From positions 50,383 through 114,382 of the forward strand of contig CAZECN010000004.1 of assembly GCA_964510575.1 (NCBI GenBank): a DNA stretch of 64,000 nt, read 5' to 3'. The DNA is from CALKYB01 sp964510575. Its GTDB lineage: Bacteria > Bdellovibrionota_C > UBA2361 > SZUA-149 > CALKYB01. Positions 52,909-59,980 of the stretch are shown piece by piece. How positions within the stretch are numbered: the first letter of the stretch is position 1; every line of letters starts with the position of its first letter. The notes beneath the pieces are model-generated. The model saw only the letters and a list, made by a program, of their open reading frames with translations, did not search any database and was not told the origin of the DNA. The position numbers and the translations under genes are program-made.

Positions 52909-52973
52909 TAAAAAAGTGCACTGAGCTACCTGAACCTTAAAAACAAAAACATAGGTTTAGGGCTTAGTGCACT
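52909..52973 (-). terminator. Intrinsic terminator of the 333-aa gene
   Basis: AGTGCACT (52915-52922) with AGTGCACT (52966-52973), extended by CCTgAACC/GGTTtAGG, forms a long stem; the minus-strand tail is TTTTTTACTC. It begins 32 bp after the stop at 53005. Confidence 0.8.
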
Positions 52974-53004
52974 GGTTCGTTAAAGATACTAAGTTAGTAG
53001 AGAG

Positions 53005-54006
53005 CTAGCTAGCTGAAGCAAACTCCGCAGGCAGACCATCGTTTTGAACACCGGTGTATTCAAACAGCACCACAGCCTTCGCCCTCGCTAAACCATATTG
53101 AATGATAGCCCGATAGACATCCAAACGTATATCCCCCTCTTGTTTGTTAGAGAACCGTTCGATCAATTCCTTCGTGATTTTATTGAAATGTTTACGGAAC
53201 TTACCCAAATTCACCCCACTCTGCGCAATAGACCAAAGATCTAGCTCATCTTCTGAATCTTTAGACTCTTCAATTAAACGCAGTAGAGCACCGTATCCTT
53301 TCGGCCGAGAGGCTAATAAGGAACAAAAAGAAACAAACCTACTGACGGCTTTGCTCAGATCTTCAATTTCACCCTTAGAGCTCCAGCCAATGTCTCCAGT
53401 AATTGCACGAAGATAGCTAGAACCCGAACTATGTTCTTCTTCCAGCAAAGAGTATCTCCCAACAGAAAAAATAGAATGAACTTCAGCACTTCGAGCAGCG
53501 TTAATCAGCCCTTTTTCTGCTAGCTTCTCCAAAGATTTGGTAAAGGCTTGTCTTAGAGGAAGTAGGTTAATTGGCACCCACTGTTCCTTCTTGACCTGCT
53601 CAAAAATAGACTTTTTACCAAGCTCCTCCTCGATAATATCTTCTGGATATTTAACAAAGCATCCGCAAAACGAAGTGCTGCCACTTTCTCGGAGTTCTTC
53701 AATTTTAGACTCCAAAGCATGTTCAACAATCGGCTTAGCCTCTACCGTCAAGACCACGATAGTGTAAAAACCCTCCTGATTTCCTTGATCACTAGCATAG
53801 CCGACTTTTTCAGTCTTCAACGCGGCCCCTAGTCCAACTTCTCTACACCAAGCTATAACTTGATTTAACGAGCCCTTTAATTCCGGCTTGAAAGCACCAC
53901 GGATATCACCATTTGGCATAATCCGGCCTGTATGGAAAAAACCCCTAACTGCTTCAGAAGCGTCAGGTATTTTAGAGGCAAAACTTTTTACTATATCTAC
54001 ATCCAT
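53005..54006 (-). CDS. Uncharacterised protein of ~333 residues
   Basis: Start chosen at MDVDIVKSF (54006), which has AAGGA eight bases before it; an upstream frame to 54063 would run through a palindrome. The protein is soluble. The middle has IIEEELGKKSIFEQVKKEQW and a helical C-terminal part (RFSNKQEGDIRLDVYRAIIQ). No domain recognised. It is framed by a candidate operator palindrome and an intrinsic terminator, so it is its own transcription unit. Confidence 0.7.
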   Translation of the reverse strand: MDVDIVKSFASKIPDASEAVRGFFHTGRIMPNGDIRGAFKPELKGSLNQVIAWCREVGLGAALKTEKVGYASDQGNQEGFYTIVVLTVEAKPIVEHALESKIEELRESGSTSFCGCFVKYPEDIIEEELGKKSIFEQVKKEQWVPINLLPLRQAFTKSLEKLAEKGLINAARSAEVHSIFSVGRYSLLEEEHSSGSSYLRAITGDIGWSSKGEIEDLSKAVSRFVSFCSLLASRPKGYGALLRLIEESKDSEDELDLWSIAQSGVNLGKFRKHFNKITKELIERFSNKQEGDIRLDVYRAIIQYGLARAKAVVLFEYTGVQNDGLPAEFASAS

Positions 54007-54018
54007 CGTTATCGTCCT

Positions 54019-54036
54019 TGTCAGAGAACTCTGACA
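54019..54036 (-). promoter_or_regulatory. 18-bp palindrome immediately upstream of the 333-aa gene
   Basis: TGTCAGAG-AA-CTCTGACA, 13 bp before the ATG on the leader side. The perfect twofold symmetry fits a dimeric repressor operator, and it would sit on the ribosome-binding region. Confidence 0.5.
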
Positions 54037-54063
54037 GTTGTCACCCCGAATGAGGCTAATCAA

Positions 54064-54266
54064 AAAAAGGAGTAACTAAATGACCCCCACTTGATCTAGC
54101 CAATTAGGCAAGGTCAAGTAGAGGTCACTAATCAAGTCACCGCCTTTCTTCCTATAAGCAAAGGAATAAAAAATACCTAAAAAGGTAACTCAATGCTGTT
54201 GAGCGCAAAGAAGAATGCACTGAACAGCATTTGATTAATCTCTACCTGATTTAAATTGAAAGGAAC
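54064..54266. other. Hairpin-rich intergenic DNA
   Basis: No coding frame. Imperfect hairpins include ACTTGA/TCAAGT (near 54090-54120) and AATGCTGTT/AACAGCATT (54192-54200 and 54223-54231). Confidence 0.4.
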
Positions 54267-54404
54267 TTTTAGAGTTAGGATATTAACTCGTCTAGGACAA
54301 TAACACTAGGGCAACCCTGAACAGGGCGATAAGGGATTGTATTGATAAAGATAATCTTTAAGCTTCACCGACTGCACTTCGTGCAAAAAACTCTAACTCT
54401 AAAA
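54267..54404. ncRNA. Candidate structured RNA, 138 nt
   Basis: TTTTAGAGTTAG (54267-54278) pairs perfectly with CTAACTCTAAAA (54393-54404), closing a domain with inner hairpins: CCCTG-aaca-GGG (near 54315) and TGCAC-ttc-GTGCA (54373-54385). The region holds no protein gene. A segment (AAGGGAT-GTA-TGAT, near 54329) recurs with 4 mismatches in 20 at ~52831, also gene-free. Strand not determined. Confidence 0.35.
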
Positions 54405-54489
54405 CCTCCTCGGCCTGATGAAGAAGTCCCTCTCACCAGGCCTACTTTTATCAAGGATCACGAACACCAAATAGCTACACCTGAGTGAA

Positions 54490-54657
54490 CTAACTAAACA
54501 GGCATGAAAACGCCAGCACTACTCCAAGCCCACCTAAAACCAAGGTTGGAATAGCCGGAAGACGCCAAATTAGCACTTCTTTGTGGCCCCCTCCGTAGCG
54601 AAACACCACCCAAGCAGAAAAGCCAACCCACTACAGCATTGCTATAAAAAAGCTCAT
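54490..54657 (-). pseudogene. Two-helix small membrane protein with in-frame amber codon
   Basis: ATG at 54657 with a good GGAGAAGGAG upstream. The frame reads MSFFIAML, then TAG, then WVGFSAWVVFRYGGGHKEVL and IWRLPAIPTLVLGGLGVVLA to a stop at 54490. The sequence downstream of the amber keeps hydrophobic-helix character, so the gene looks recently broken, mis-sequenced, or read through. Confidence 0.5.
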
Positions 54658-54678
54658 TTTTCTCCTTCTCCTGCACGA

Positions 54679-54894
54679 ATATACCCCGTCTACTTGAAAT
54701 TTCGGCTTTTTCTGCGCCTGTCGTAAAGGGGTATAAGCATTGCGTAGCACTGCTAAAAAACAAATATACTGAAATCAGAAATATGCCTGCAAGAGCGAAG
54801 CCCTTGACAAGAAAAGTTATAATTCTAGCATTTTTCCGAGAATTTCCCTTTATATGAAGCTCTACTTCGCAACATATTTCTAGACGGGGTATAT
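54679..54894. repeat. 216-bp segment bounded by 14-bp perfect inverted repeats (candidate MITE)
   Basis: ATATACCCCGTCTA (54679-54692) and TAGACGGGGTATAT (54881-54894) are exact inverse complements. The interior is AT-rich and non-coding. No clear target-site duplication is seen (flanks CGA and GAG). A paired regulatory site is the alternative reading. Confidence 0.4.
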
Positions 54895-54923
54895 GAGTCT
54901 AATGGCTTTGCTTGCGCAAAGCT

Positions 54924-54982
54924 TATACTGAAACCTGATATAAGCAGTTGCCAAACACGAAATTTATAATGGTTTCAGTATA
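54924..54982. repeat. 12-bp inverted repeat, TATACTGAAACC
   Basis: TATACTGAAACC (54924-54935) and GGTTTCAGTATA (54971-54982). The core TATACTGAAA also occurs at 54765-54774 and, inverted (TTTCAGTATA), near 52887. This repeated core in gene-poor DNA could be a binding site. Confidence 0.35.
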
Positions 54983-55166
54983 TGCGCAGTCGCTAAAGCT
55001 CTCTTCTGGAGATTCTCCCATTCAGCTAGAGGCTTTAATATCCGCAGAATCCCTTATTTTTAAATTGCTAATGAAAAGAAAGAAAGCAGTATCAGAAAAT
55101 ACCTTAATTAAAGAAGTGAAGCGTACCTCCCGAAAGTTGTTCGGGAGGATGAATAAACTTGGATAG
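54948..55166 (+). CDS. Possible small protein, uncertain
   Basis: 72 aa from TTG at 54948, or shorter from ATG at 54969. IQLEALISAESLIFKLLMKR, then ALSENTLIKEVKRTSRK-like basic helices, would suit a small DNA-binding protein, but no ribosome site is evident and the 5' part lies on the inverted repeat. A CCTCCCGAA/TTCGGGAGG hairpin (55127-55149) overlaps its 3' end. Confidence 0.25.
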   Translation: MPNTKFIMVSVYAQSLKLSSGDSPIQLEALISAESLIFKLLMKRKKAVSENTLIKEVKRTSRKLFGRMNKLG

Positions 55167-55224
55167 TTTTCGGCAAAGGCTTCGTTTTACAAAATCTATA
55201 AAAACTAATTAATAATCCAAGGCT

Positions 55225-55488
55225 CTAAGTTTTGAAGCTTAAACTAACCGTTCCTGTAATTTCCTCTACAGACACCTGAACGGACTCTTTCAATGAAGCT
55301 TCAAAGTAACCAAGACACCAAAATCCTTTTTTAGAAATTTCGAAAAAGTAATGTAAACTAACAATTGGAAAAAGAATGTAGCGCGGACCTTCCTTAAGTA
55401 ATGGCTGATTCAAGGGAAGCAGTTTGATCAACGTGCCAGCGGAAAAGCCCATATCACGCAGTGGGACCAGAGTGTGGGAATTATTCAA
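55225..55488 (-). CDS. Small protein of unknown function
   Basis: 87 aa, TTG start with AGGAG eight bases before it. NNSHTLVPLRDMGFSAGTLI, IKLLPLNQPLLKEGPRYI and a C-terminal strand region (VQVSVEEITGTVSLSFKT). No family recognised. Confidence 0.45.
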   Translation of the reverse strand: MNNSHTLVPLRDMGFSAGTLIKLLPLNQPLLKEGPRYILFPIVSLHYFFEISKKGFWCLGYFEASLKESVQVSVEEITGTVSLSFKT

Positions 55489-55854
55489 AATTAAAACTCC
55501 TGAAATTTAGATGGAAAAACTAGAAAGCTCCCTCAAAGCCATCTGATTTTCCCATCAAAAACCTATTCGATACTGCTCAGGCAGGATTATAAAACACTGG
55601 ATAAATATGTGGAAACTCTAGCTAAACTTCTAAAATAATTAGCTTATCCTTTAAGAGACTTAAGCTTTAGTTAAGGCTTATAGCTATTTTTGACTATTTT
55701 TATTATCTTTGTAGAATGCGTCTTTTCTAGGCAATCCACAGACGTTCTTTAATATCCCGCCAAGGGGCCTGAAACCCCGGTTCCATAAGTGAAAATAAAC
55801 CTCCCCTGACTGAATTTCTTTCGTAATTCGGCCAGGGAAGGCTTTGATTCTTGC
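55489..55854. other. Intergenic region with a CCTGA-type hairpin
   Basis: No gene seen. The only structure is CCCTGACTGAATT / AATTCGGCCAGGG (55804-55838). A hairpin of similar type lies at 52518-52546 and a third at about 54415-54445 (GGCCTG/CAGGCC). Confidence 0.4.
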
Positions 55855-55894
55855 GCCATGAAGGCGCTTAACAATGCACCATATCTATGGTGCT
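55855..55894 (+). promoter_or_regulatory. Tandem hairpins in the leader of the GAPDH-like gene
   Basis: GCGCC-atgaa-GGCGC (about 55855-55869) and GCACCATA-tc-TATGGTGC (about 55877-55894), each followed by TTAAC, end about 10 bp before the GAGG ribosome site of the gene at 55915. This suggests regulation at the RNA level. Confidence 0.5.
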
Positions 55895-55914
55895 TAACTT
55901 GAGGTTTTTTAATT

Positions 55915-57078
55915 ATGAATAGTTTATTCTCACTAGGATGTGGACGAATTATACAACCCGGCCTGTTGTCGACGTTGATCCACTACGGGGAGCATGTGAA
56001 GGGTATTGCAGATCCTGCATTCTCCAGCACAGCTGAAGTTAAGGACGCGTTGGATTACTCGATACACCAACGAAGAAACAGGGTAAAACTGAAAGTCGCA
56101 GATTCCGGAGACACTAAGTTCCTCTCCGTCAATAATATGTGGTTAATACCGCTATATCTCAAAGACGACTACATGAATGGAGACGTTTCCAAAACTCCAG
56201 CAGAAGTCCTTGAGATGTTACCTATTGAGGGCAAGGTCATTGTCAATGGCACTGGCAGGTTTCTGGACAAAGACGGAACCCAGTCTTTTATTGACGCAGG
56301 TGCGTTGGGCATTGTTCATTCTGCTCCAGCCGATCCGGATGCCGTGGATGAAAGTATAGTCTGGTCTGTGAACGAGCACCTTCTGGATGCTCCAAACCAT
56401 GGACTACAGAAAGTCGACGGGCTCTCCTGCACAACCATGTCGGTTGGCCCGTGGTATATACCCTTGCTTGCAATGCACCCAGAGTGGACTGCTTCTATAG
56501 TACGCATTGATACGAAGCATGCGGCAACTCTCAGTGACCCTACACTCGATACCGGAACTAAACGAGGACTGTGTGGTGGAAATATTGCACCCGGGTCAAC
56601 TGGAGCAGCTAAGGCACTAAACCGTCTTATACAAGCCCGCAACCGTTCTTTAAAAGAAGGAGAAAGTCCAATCGCTGAAATCCCCTACGTTAGTGGCGAA
56701 TCATTCAGATTCGACGGTGACGAAGGCTCAATTTCTTCTGTCTCCATGACAATCGAAGGCGTGGCTAAAGACTATAGTACTGCAGATCTGCATAGCGACC
56801 TAAGAAAGATTGTAGAAGGTCCGGCAGGTAGCGTGTGCAGCATTTTCGGCACAAGCAAGATGGAGCCAGGATCCAGTGATGTCAAAGGCATGACAGACTC
56901 AGCAATCCTGCACCTTCCAAATTGTCGCGTGTTAGGGGATGGGACGTCAAAGTCTTTCGAAGTCAGATCTCACTATCCAAACGAAGGAGGTCCGGGCGAG
57001 AAATACTGGCGCATAGCTTTGAAAATGGCTGGCCACTCCACAACTCATTTCGATGATCTGAGAAACACAGTAGCCTAA
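55915..57078 (+). CDS. Highly divergent glyceraldehyde-3-phosphate dehydrogenase homologue
   Basis: 387 aa. The alignment to GAPDH is clear by motif: FSLGCGRIIQPGLLST for the Rossmann GxGRIG start, VIVNGTGRFLDKDGTQSFID for the ESTGxFxDKxxAxxHI region, LSCTTMSVGP (Cys172) for SCTTNCLAP, GGNIAPGSTGAAKALNRLI for NIIPTSTGAAKAVGKVI, and RSHYPNEGGPGEKYWRIA for the WYDNEWGYSNRVVDL end. The distance from the cysteine to NIAPGSTGA fits without gaps, and the position of the catalytic His is Arg197; so it may not be a normal dehydrogenase. It is monocistronic, with leader hairpins and terminator. Confidence 0.75.
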   Translation: MNSLFSLGCGRIIQPGLLSTLIHYGEHVKGIADPAFSSTAEVKDALDYSIHQRRNRVKLKVADSGDTKFLSVNNMWLIPLYLKDDYMNGDVSKTPAEVLEMLPIEGKVIVNGTGRFLDKDGTQSFIDAGALGIVHSAPADPDAVDESIVWSVNEHLLDAPNHGLQKVDGLSCTTMSVGPWYIPLLAMHPEWTASIVRIDTKHAATLSDPTLDTGTKRGLCGGNIAPGSTGAAKALNRLIQARNRSLKEGESPIAEIPYVSGESFRFDGDEGSISSVSMTIEGVAKDYSTADLHSDLRKIVEGPAGSVCSIFGTSKMEPGSSDVKGMTDSAILHLPNCRVLGDGTSKSFEVRSHYPNEGGPGEKYWRIALKMAGHSTTHFDDLRNTVA

Positions 57079-57110
57079 GCCAAATATGTAGGATTTTGGG
57101 TTTTCCACTT

Positions 57111-57170
57111 AGGGAAGGCTTTGAACGTTTGAACGTTAAACGAATCAAAGACCTTCCCTGCTTTTTAATT
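57111..57170 (+). terminator. Intrinsic terminator of the GAPDH-like gene
   Basis: AGGGAAGGCTTTGA (57111-57124) pairs with TCAAAG-a-CCTTCCCT (57145-57159), tail GCTTTTTAATTTTT. The arm AGGGAAGGCTTTGA also occurs at 55835-55848, upstream of the gene. Confidence 0.8.
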
Positions 57171-57185
57171 TTTAAGCCAAAACCC

Positions 57186-58331
57186 TTAAGCAGCCTTCTG
57201 ATAACTAAGCACCGCCTCCTGATGACGCTTTTTGCCATCTTCAACAATCTTAGCAATCTCTTTGCTACTTTCGTCAGCTTCTTCCCTCAGGTCTTCAATC
57301 ATCTTCTTAGACTCAACCTGATAATCAACAATAGCATCAACTAATTTCTGAACAGACTTAGGGCTTACAGTAGAACCGTATCCTGCCTTAATCGCCTGGC
57401 GCTCAAGCTCCCGACCCAAGTCAGCAATATCCTCAAGCCCCTTGTTCATTCCTTCTTGTAGAGCCTCAGTAGTCTGAGTGGCTTCATGCAAACCATGCTG
57501 AGAAGTGTAAACTGCATCAAGAATAGTAAAGACCTGCTCATTAGTGTTGAAGAAAGTAACTGACTTTCTGTGAACCTGGTCCTTTACGTCATGAGTTTGT
57601 TTCAGCTTGGTAATCAAGGTCTCTCCAACGTTGTAAGAAATTGCTAAGTTCTCTGAGACATCCTTTAGAAGCTGATACTTCTTATCGTGGTCACTAAGCT
57701 CTCTTTCAGCTTCATCTCTGGCTAGCTGAAGCTTAGAAGCTTCACTAGACTCAGGGTCTTTAATCGCCTTCGCTGCATCCACTGCTTCTTTGAAACGACT
57801 TTTAGCCCCTTCTAAGTTCTCCTTCTGAGTAGCTAAAACTTCTTTGGCATTGATCTCAGCATCTTTAAGAGCAAATCTGAAATCAATGTAGGCATCCATG
57901 ATATCATTCTCGCGGTCGAGTTGATCCTTGGTGTCTCTTGCTACTTCTTTGTAGGTATCTTTGATCTTTTCAAAACGACCATGAGGAGTTCCTCGGACTA
58001 TTCTCATCCAAAGGTTTTCAAGCTTTTCTTTCCAGTCCAACTTTCCATCATCAAGCTGATCAACCAAGTTTTTGGAATCATCCCGAATTGAATCGAAAAG
58101 ACCCGTAATCTCCATATACCGGTGGCCAACATTGATATTTTCAATATTCTCCCTAACCAACTCATTAAAAGAGGAAATATACTTAAGCGTCCTGGCTACA
58201 GCCATTACTCGAGGCTCATCCACCTCAACAACTTCATCAAGAAGCTTGGCTAGCTCATTATTGTTCTCCTCACCCACCACGACATTAAACTTCTCAAGTA
58301 CTTCCAGGGCACGGTCTAGATACTGTTGCAT
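57186..58331 (-). CDS. Long coiled-coil protein of the envelope cluster
   Basis: 381 aa, predicted soluble and almost wholly helical, with long charged heptad stretches (VLATQKENLEGAKSRFKEAV, ELSDHDKKYQLLKDVSENLA). It has no signal or membrane helix. The family is not one I can name; members occur beside the DUF6384-type gene that is divergent from it here across a 280-bp spacer. It may be cytosolic and act with that membrane protein. Confidence 0.75.
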   Translation of the reverse strand: MQQYLDRALEVLEKFNVVVGEENNNELAKLLDEVVEVDEPRVMAVARTLKYISSFNELVRENIENINVGHRYMEITGLFDSIRDDSKNLVDQLDDGKLDWKEKLENLWMRIVRGTPHGRFEKIKDTYKEVARDTKDQLDRENDIMDAYIDFRFALKDAEINAKEVLATQKENLEGAKSRFKEAVDAAKAIKDPESSEASKLQLARDEAERELSDHDKKYQLLKDVSENLAISYNVGETLITKLKQTHDVKDQVHRKSVTFFNTNEQVFTILDAVYTSQHGLHEATQTTEALQEGMNKGLEDIADLGRELERQAIKAGYGSTVSPKSVQKLVDAIVDYQVESKKMIEDLREEADESSKEIAKIVEDGKKRHQEAVLSYQKAA

Positions 58332-58611
58332 TTTCCTCTTTTCCCTCTAGGGTTAAATTATTGCCAGCTATATACTAAAGCCGAATGTATCAGCTAAAAG
58401 TATAAAAGCTTAAGTATAAAAATAGATCCTGGAAAATCAATCTAATTTCAGGATGATTTTCCTAAACAACCTGCTCAGGACACAAAGAAAAATTTTCTGT
58501 CCCAGCAGCTTTAGACACTTAAAAACAGATTTAGGTTCTGGAAATAAGCACTAAATAGAGGTAAACCTTAGATCTTGTTTTCCAGTAATGCAAACCTACT
58601 TTCGCTAATTC

Positions 58612-59937
58612 ATGTCCGAGTCTGCTCAAGAATCTAATAGCTCCACTGCCTCCCGAACAACTTCTGCTTCTGGGGGTAAAACCAAAGCTGATATGCAATC
58701 TTTCATGCACATGATGGATGTAGCGTCCGAGCTTAGAAAACAGAGAGAAATTGCTGGAGAGCAGTTTGAAGTTGAACAAACTAGAGAAGATCTTAGAAAG
58801 CGACTTCGAGCCACAGCTGATGTAACTGGCGAACAACTCTCTGACGGAGAAATTGATGCAGCAATAGACAGTTTTTTCTCTGGCCTTTACCGCTTCAAAC
58901 AACCTGAGAAAGGCCTAAGCTATAAGCTAGCCACCTTCTACGTTAACCGTAAGAAGATTCTTAGATTAGTTCTTATCCCTATCACTCTAGTTGCTCTTCT
59001 TTTCACTGGCCTTTGGTCTGCAGAGAAAACCTGGGAAGACAGAAAGCTAGGTAAAGAAGAGCAAAAGATTGAGCAGGAGATCGAAAAAATATCTACCAGC
59101 TACCTAGCCTTAAATAAGCGTTATGAACTTCTTCAGAGAGAAGCCAAACTAATTCCAAAGGAAAAGAGCCAAGCCAGCCTAGCTTTAGCAAAGGCTGCTG
59201 CTTTAAAGGAATCCCTTGGAAGCTATTTCGAACAATTCTCAAAGAATGGACGAGTGGACTCAAAGATTACCACTTCCAACATGAAGCTAGCTGAAGCGGA
59301 GTCAGGCGAAATCAAGAACCAACTTCAAAAGTACGAAAGCTCAATCTCAGAGGCAGAGAATTCGGTTAGAAACTTCAAACAGCTAGCTGTACTGCCCGAG
59401 CGAATTGATTCCAATCTCAAACTAGCTGGTTCGGTAGCAAAGTCTGAGAACGCCAAAAACCTTGTTAGCGATTTAAAACAGCAGGCTTTAGCTCTTAAAG
59501 ACTCAAAGGATGCCAATGCTCTAAGGCAATTGCTTACCGATTCAGATAACGCTCTCAGTAGCCTGCAACAAGACTACCGAATTGAAATTGTGAATCGAGC
59601 AGGGGTGAAAAGCGGAATTGATAGATTTTTCACCAATGATAAAGGCCGTAGAGTGCCAGCCTATTATCTCGTTGTAGAAGCAGTAGCAGACACGGGAAAG
59701 ACCCTAAGTATGCCAGTAATAAACGCTGAAACTGGCTCGACTGAAAAGGTCAAAGTTTGGGCTGAGCGAGTCCCTGAATCGGTTTACGCCGCTGTGAAGC
59801 AAGATAAGATCAAGGATGGAATTATTAATAATAAACTTTTTGGTTTCAAGAAGGCTGGTCGCCTGTCTGAGCAAATAGTTTATCCTGGAACTGAACAAGC
59901 ACAGGCTAGGGACAGACAAAGGATTACTCGCTGGTAA
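58612..59937 (+). CDS. DUF6384-like membrane coiled-coil protein
   Basis: 441 aa. Ser/Thr-rich N-terminus; a helix-rich cytoplasmic region (DVASELRKQREIAGEQFEVE); one membrane helix at ~residue 118-136 (LVLIPITLVALLFTGLWSAE); an extracytoplasmic coiled coil (KEEQKIEQEIEKISTSYLAL); a C-terminal beta domain (AGVKSGIDRFFTNDKGRRVP, YYLVVEAVADTGKTL) that is the DUF6384 hallmark. The ATG at 58612 has no good Shine-Dalgarno site. It heads a plus-strand set with the next two genes. Confidence 0.8.
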   Translation: MSESAQESNSSTASRTTSASGGKTKADMQSFMHMMDVASELRKQREIAGEQFEVEQTREDLRKRLRATADVTGEQLSDGEIDAAIDSFFSGLYRFKQPEKGLSYKLATFYVNRKKILRLVLIPITLVALLFTGLWSAEKTWEDRKLGKEEQKIEQEIEKISTSYLALNKRYELLQREAKLIPKEKSQASLALAKAAALKESLGSYFEQFSKNGRVDSKITTSNMKLAEAESGEIKNQLQKYESSISEAENSVRNFKQLAVLPERIDSNLKLAGSVAKSENAKNLVSDLKQQALALKDSKDANALRQLLTDSDNALSSLQQDYRIEIVNRAGVKSGIDRFFTNDKGRRVPAYYLVVEAVADTGKTLSMPVINAETGSTEKVKVWAERVPESVYAAVKQDKIKDGIINNKLFGFKKAGRLSEQIVYPGTEQAQARDRQRITRW

Positions 59938-59980
59938 TGCTACCTGAGCTAATAGATTACCGAATTAAGAAATAGATAGA

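Noticed and set aside
54494..54763. 89-residue minus-strand frame
   Set aside because: The neighbouring frame (54490-54657) has the better ribosome site and protein-like sequence; the 89-residue frame is a shadow of it.
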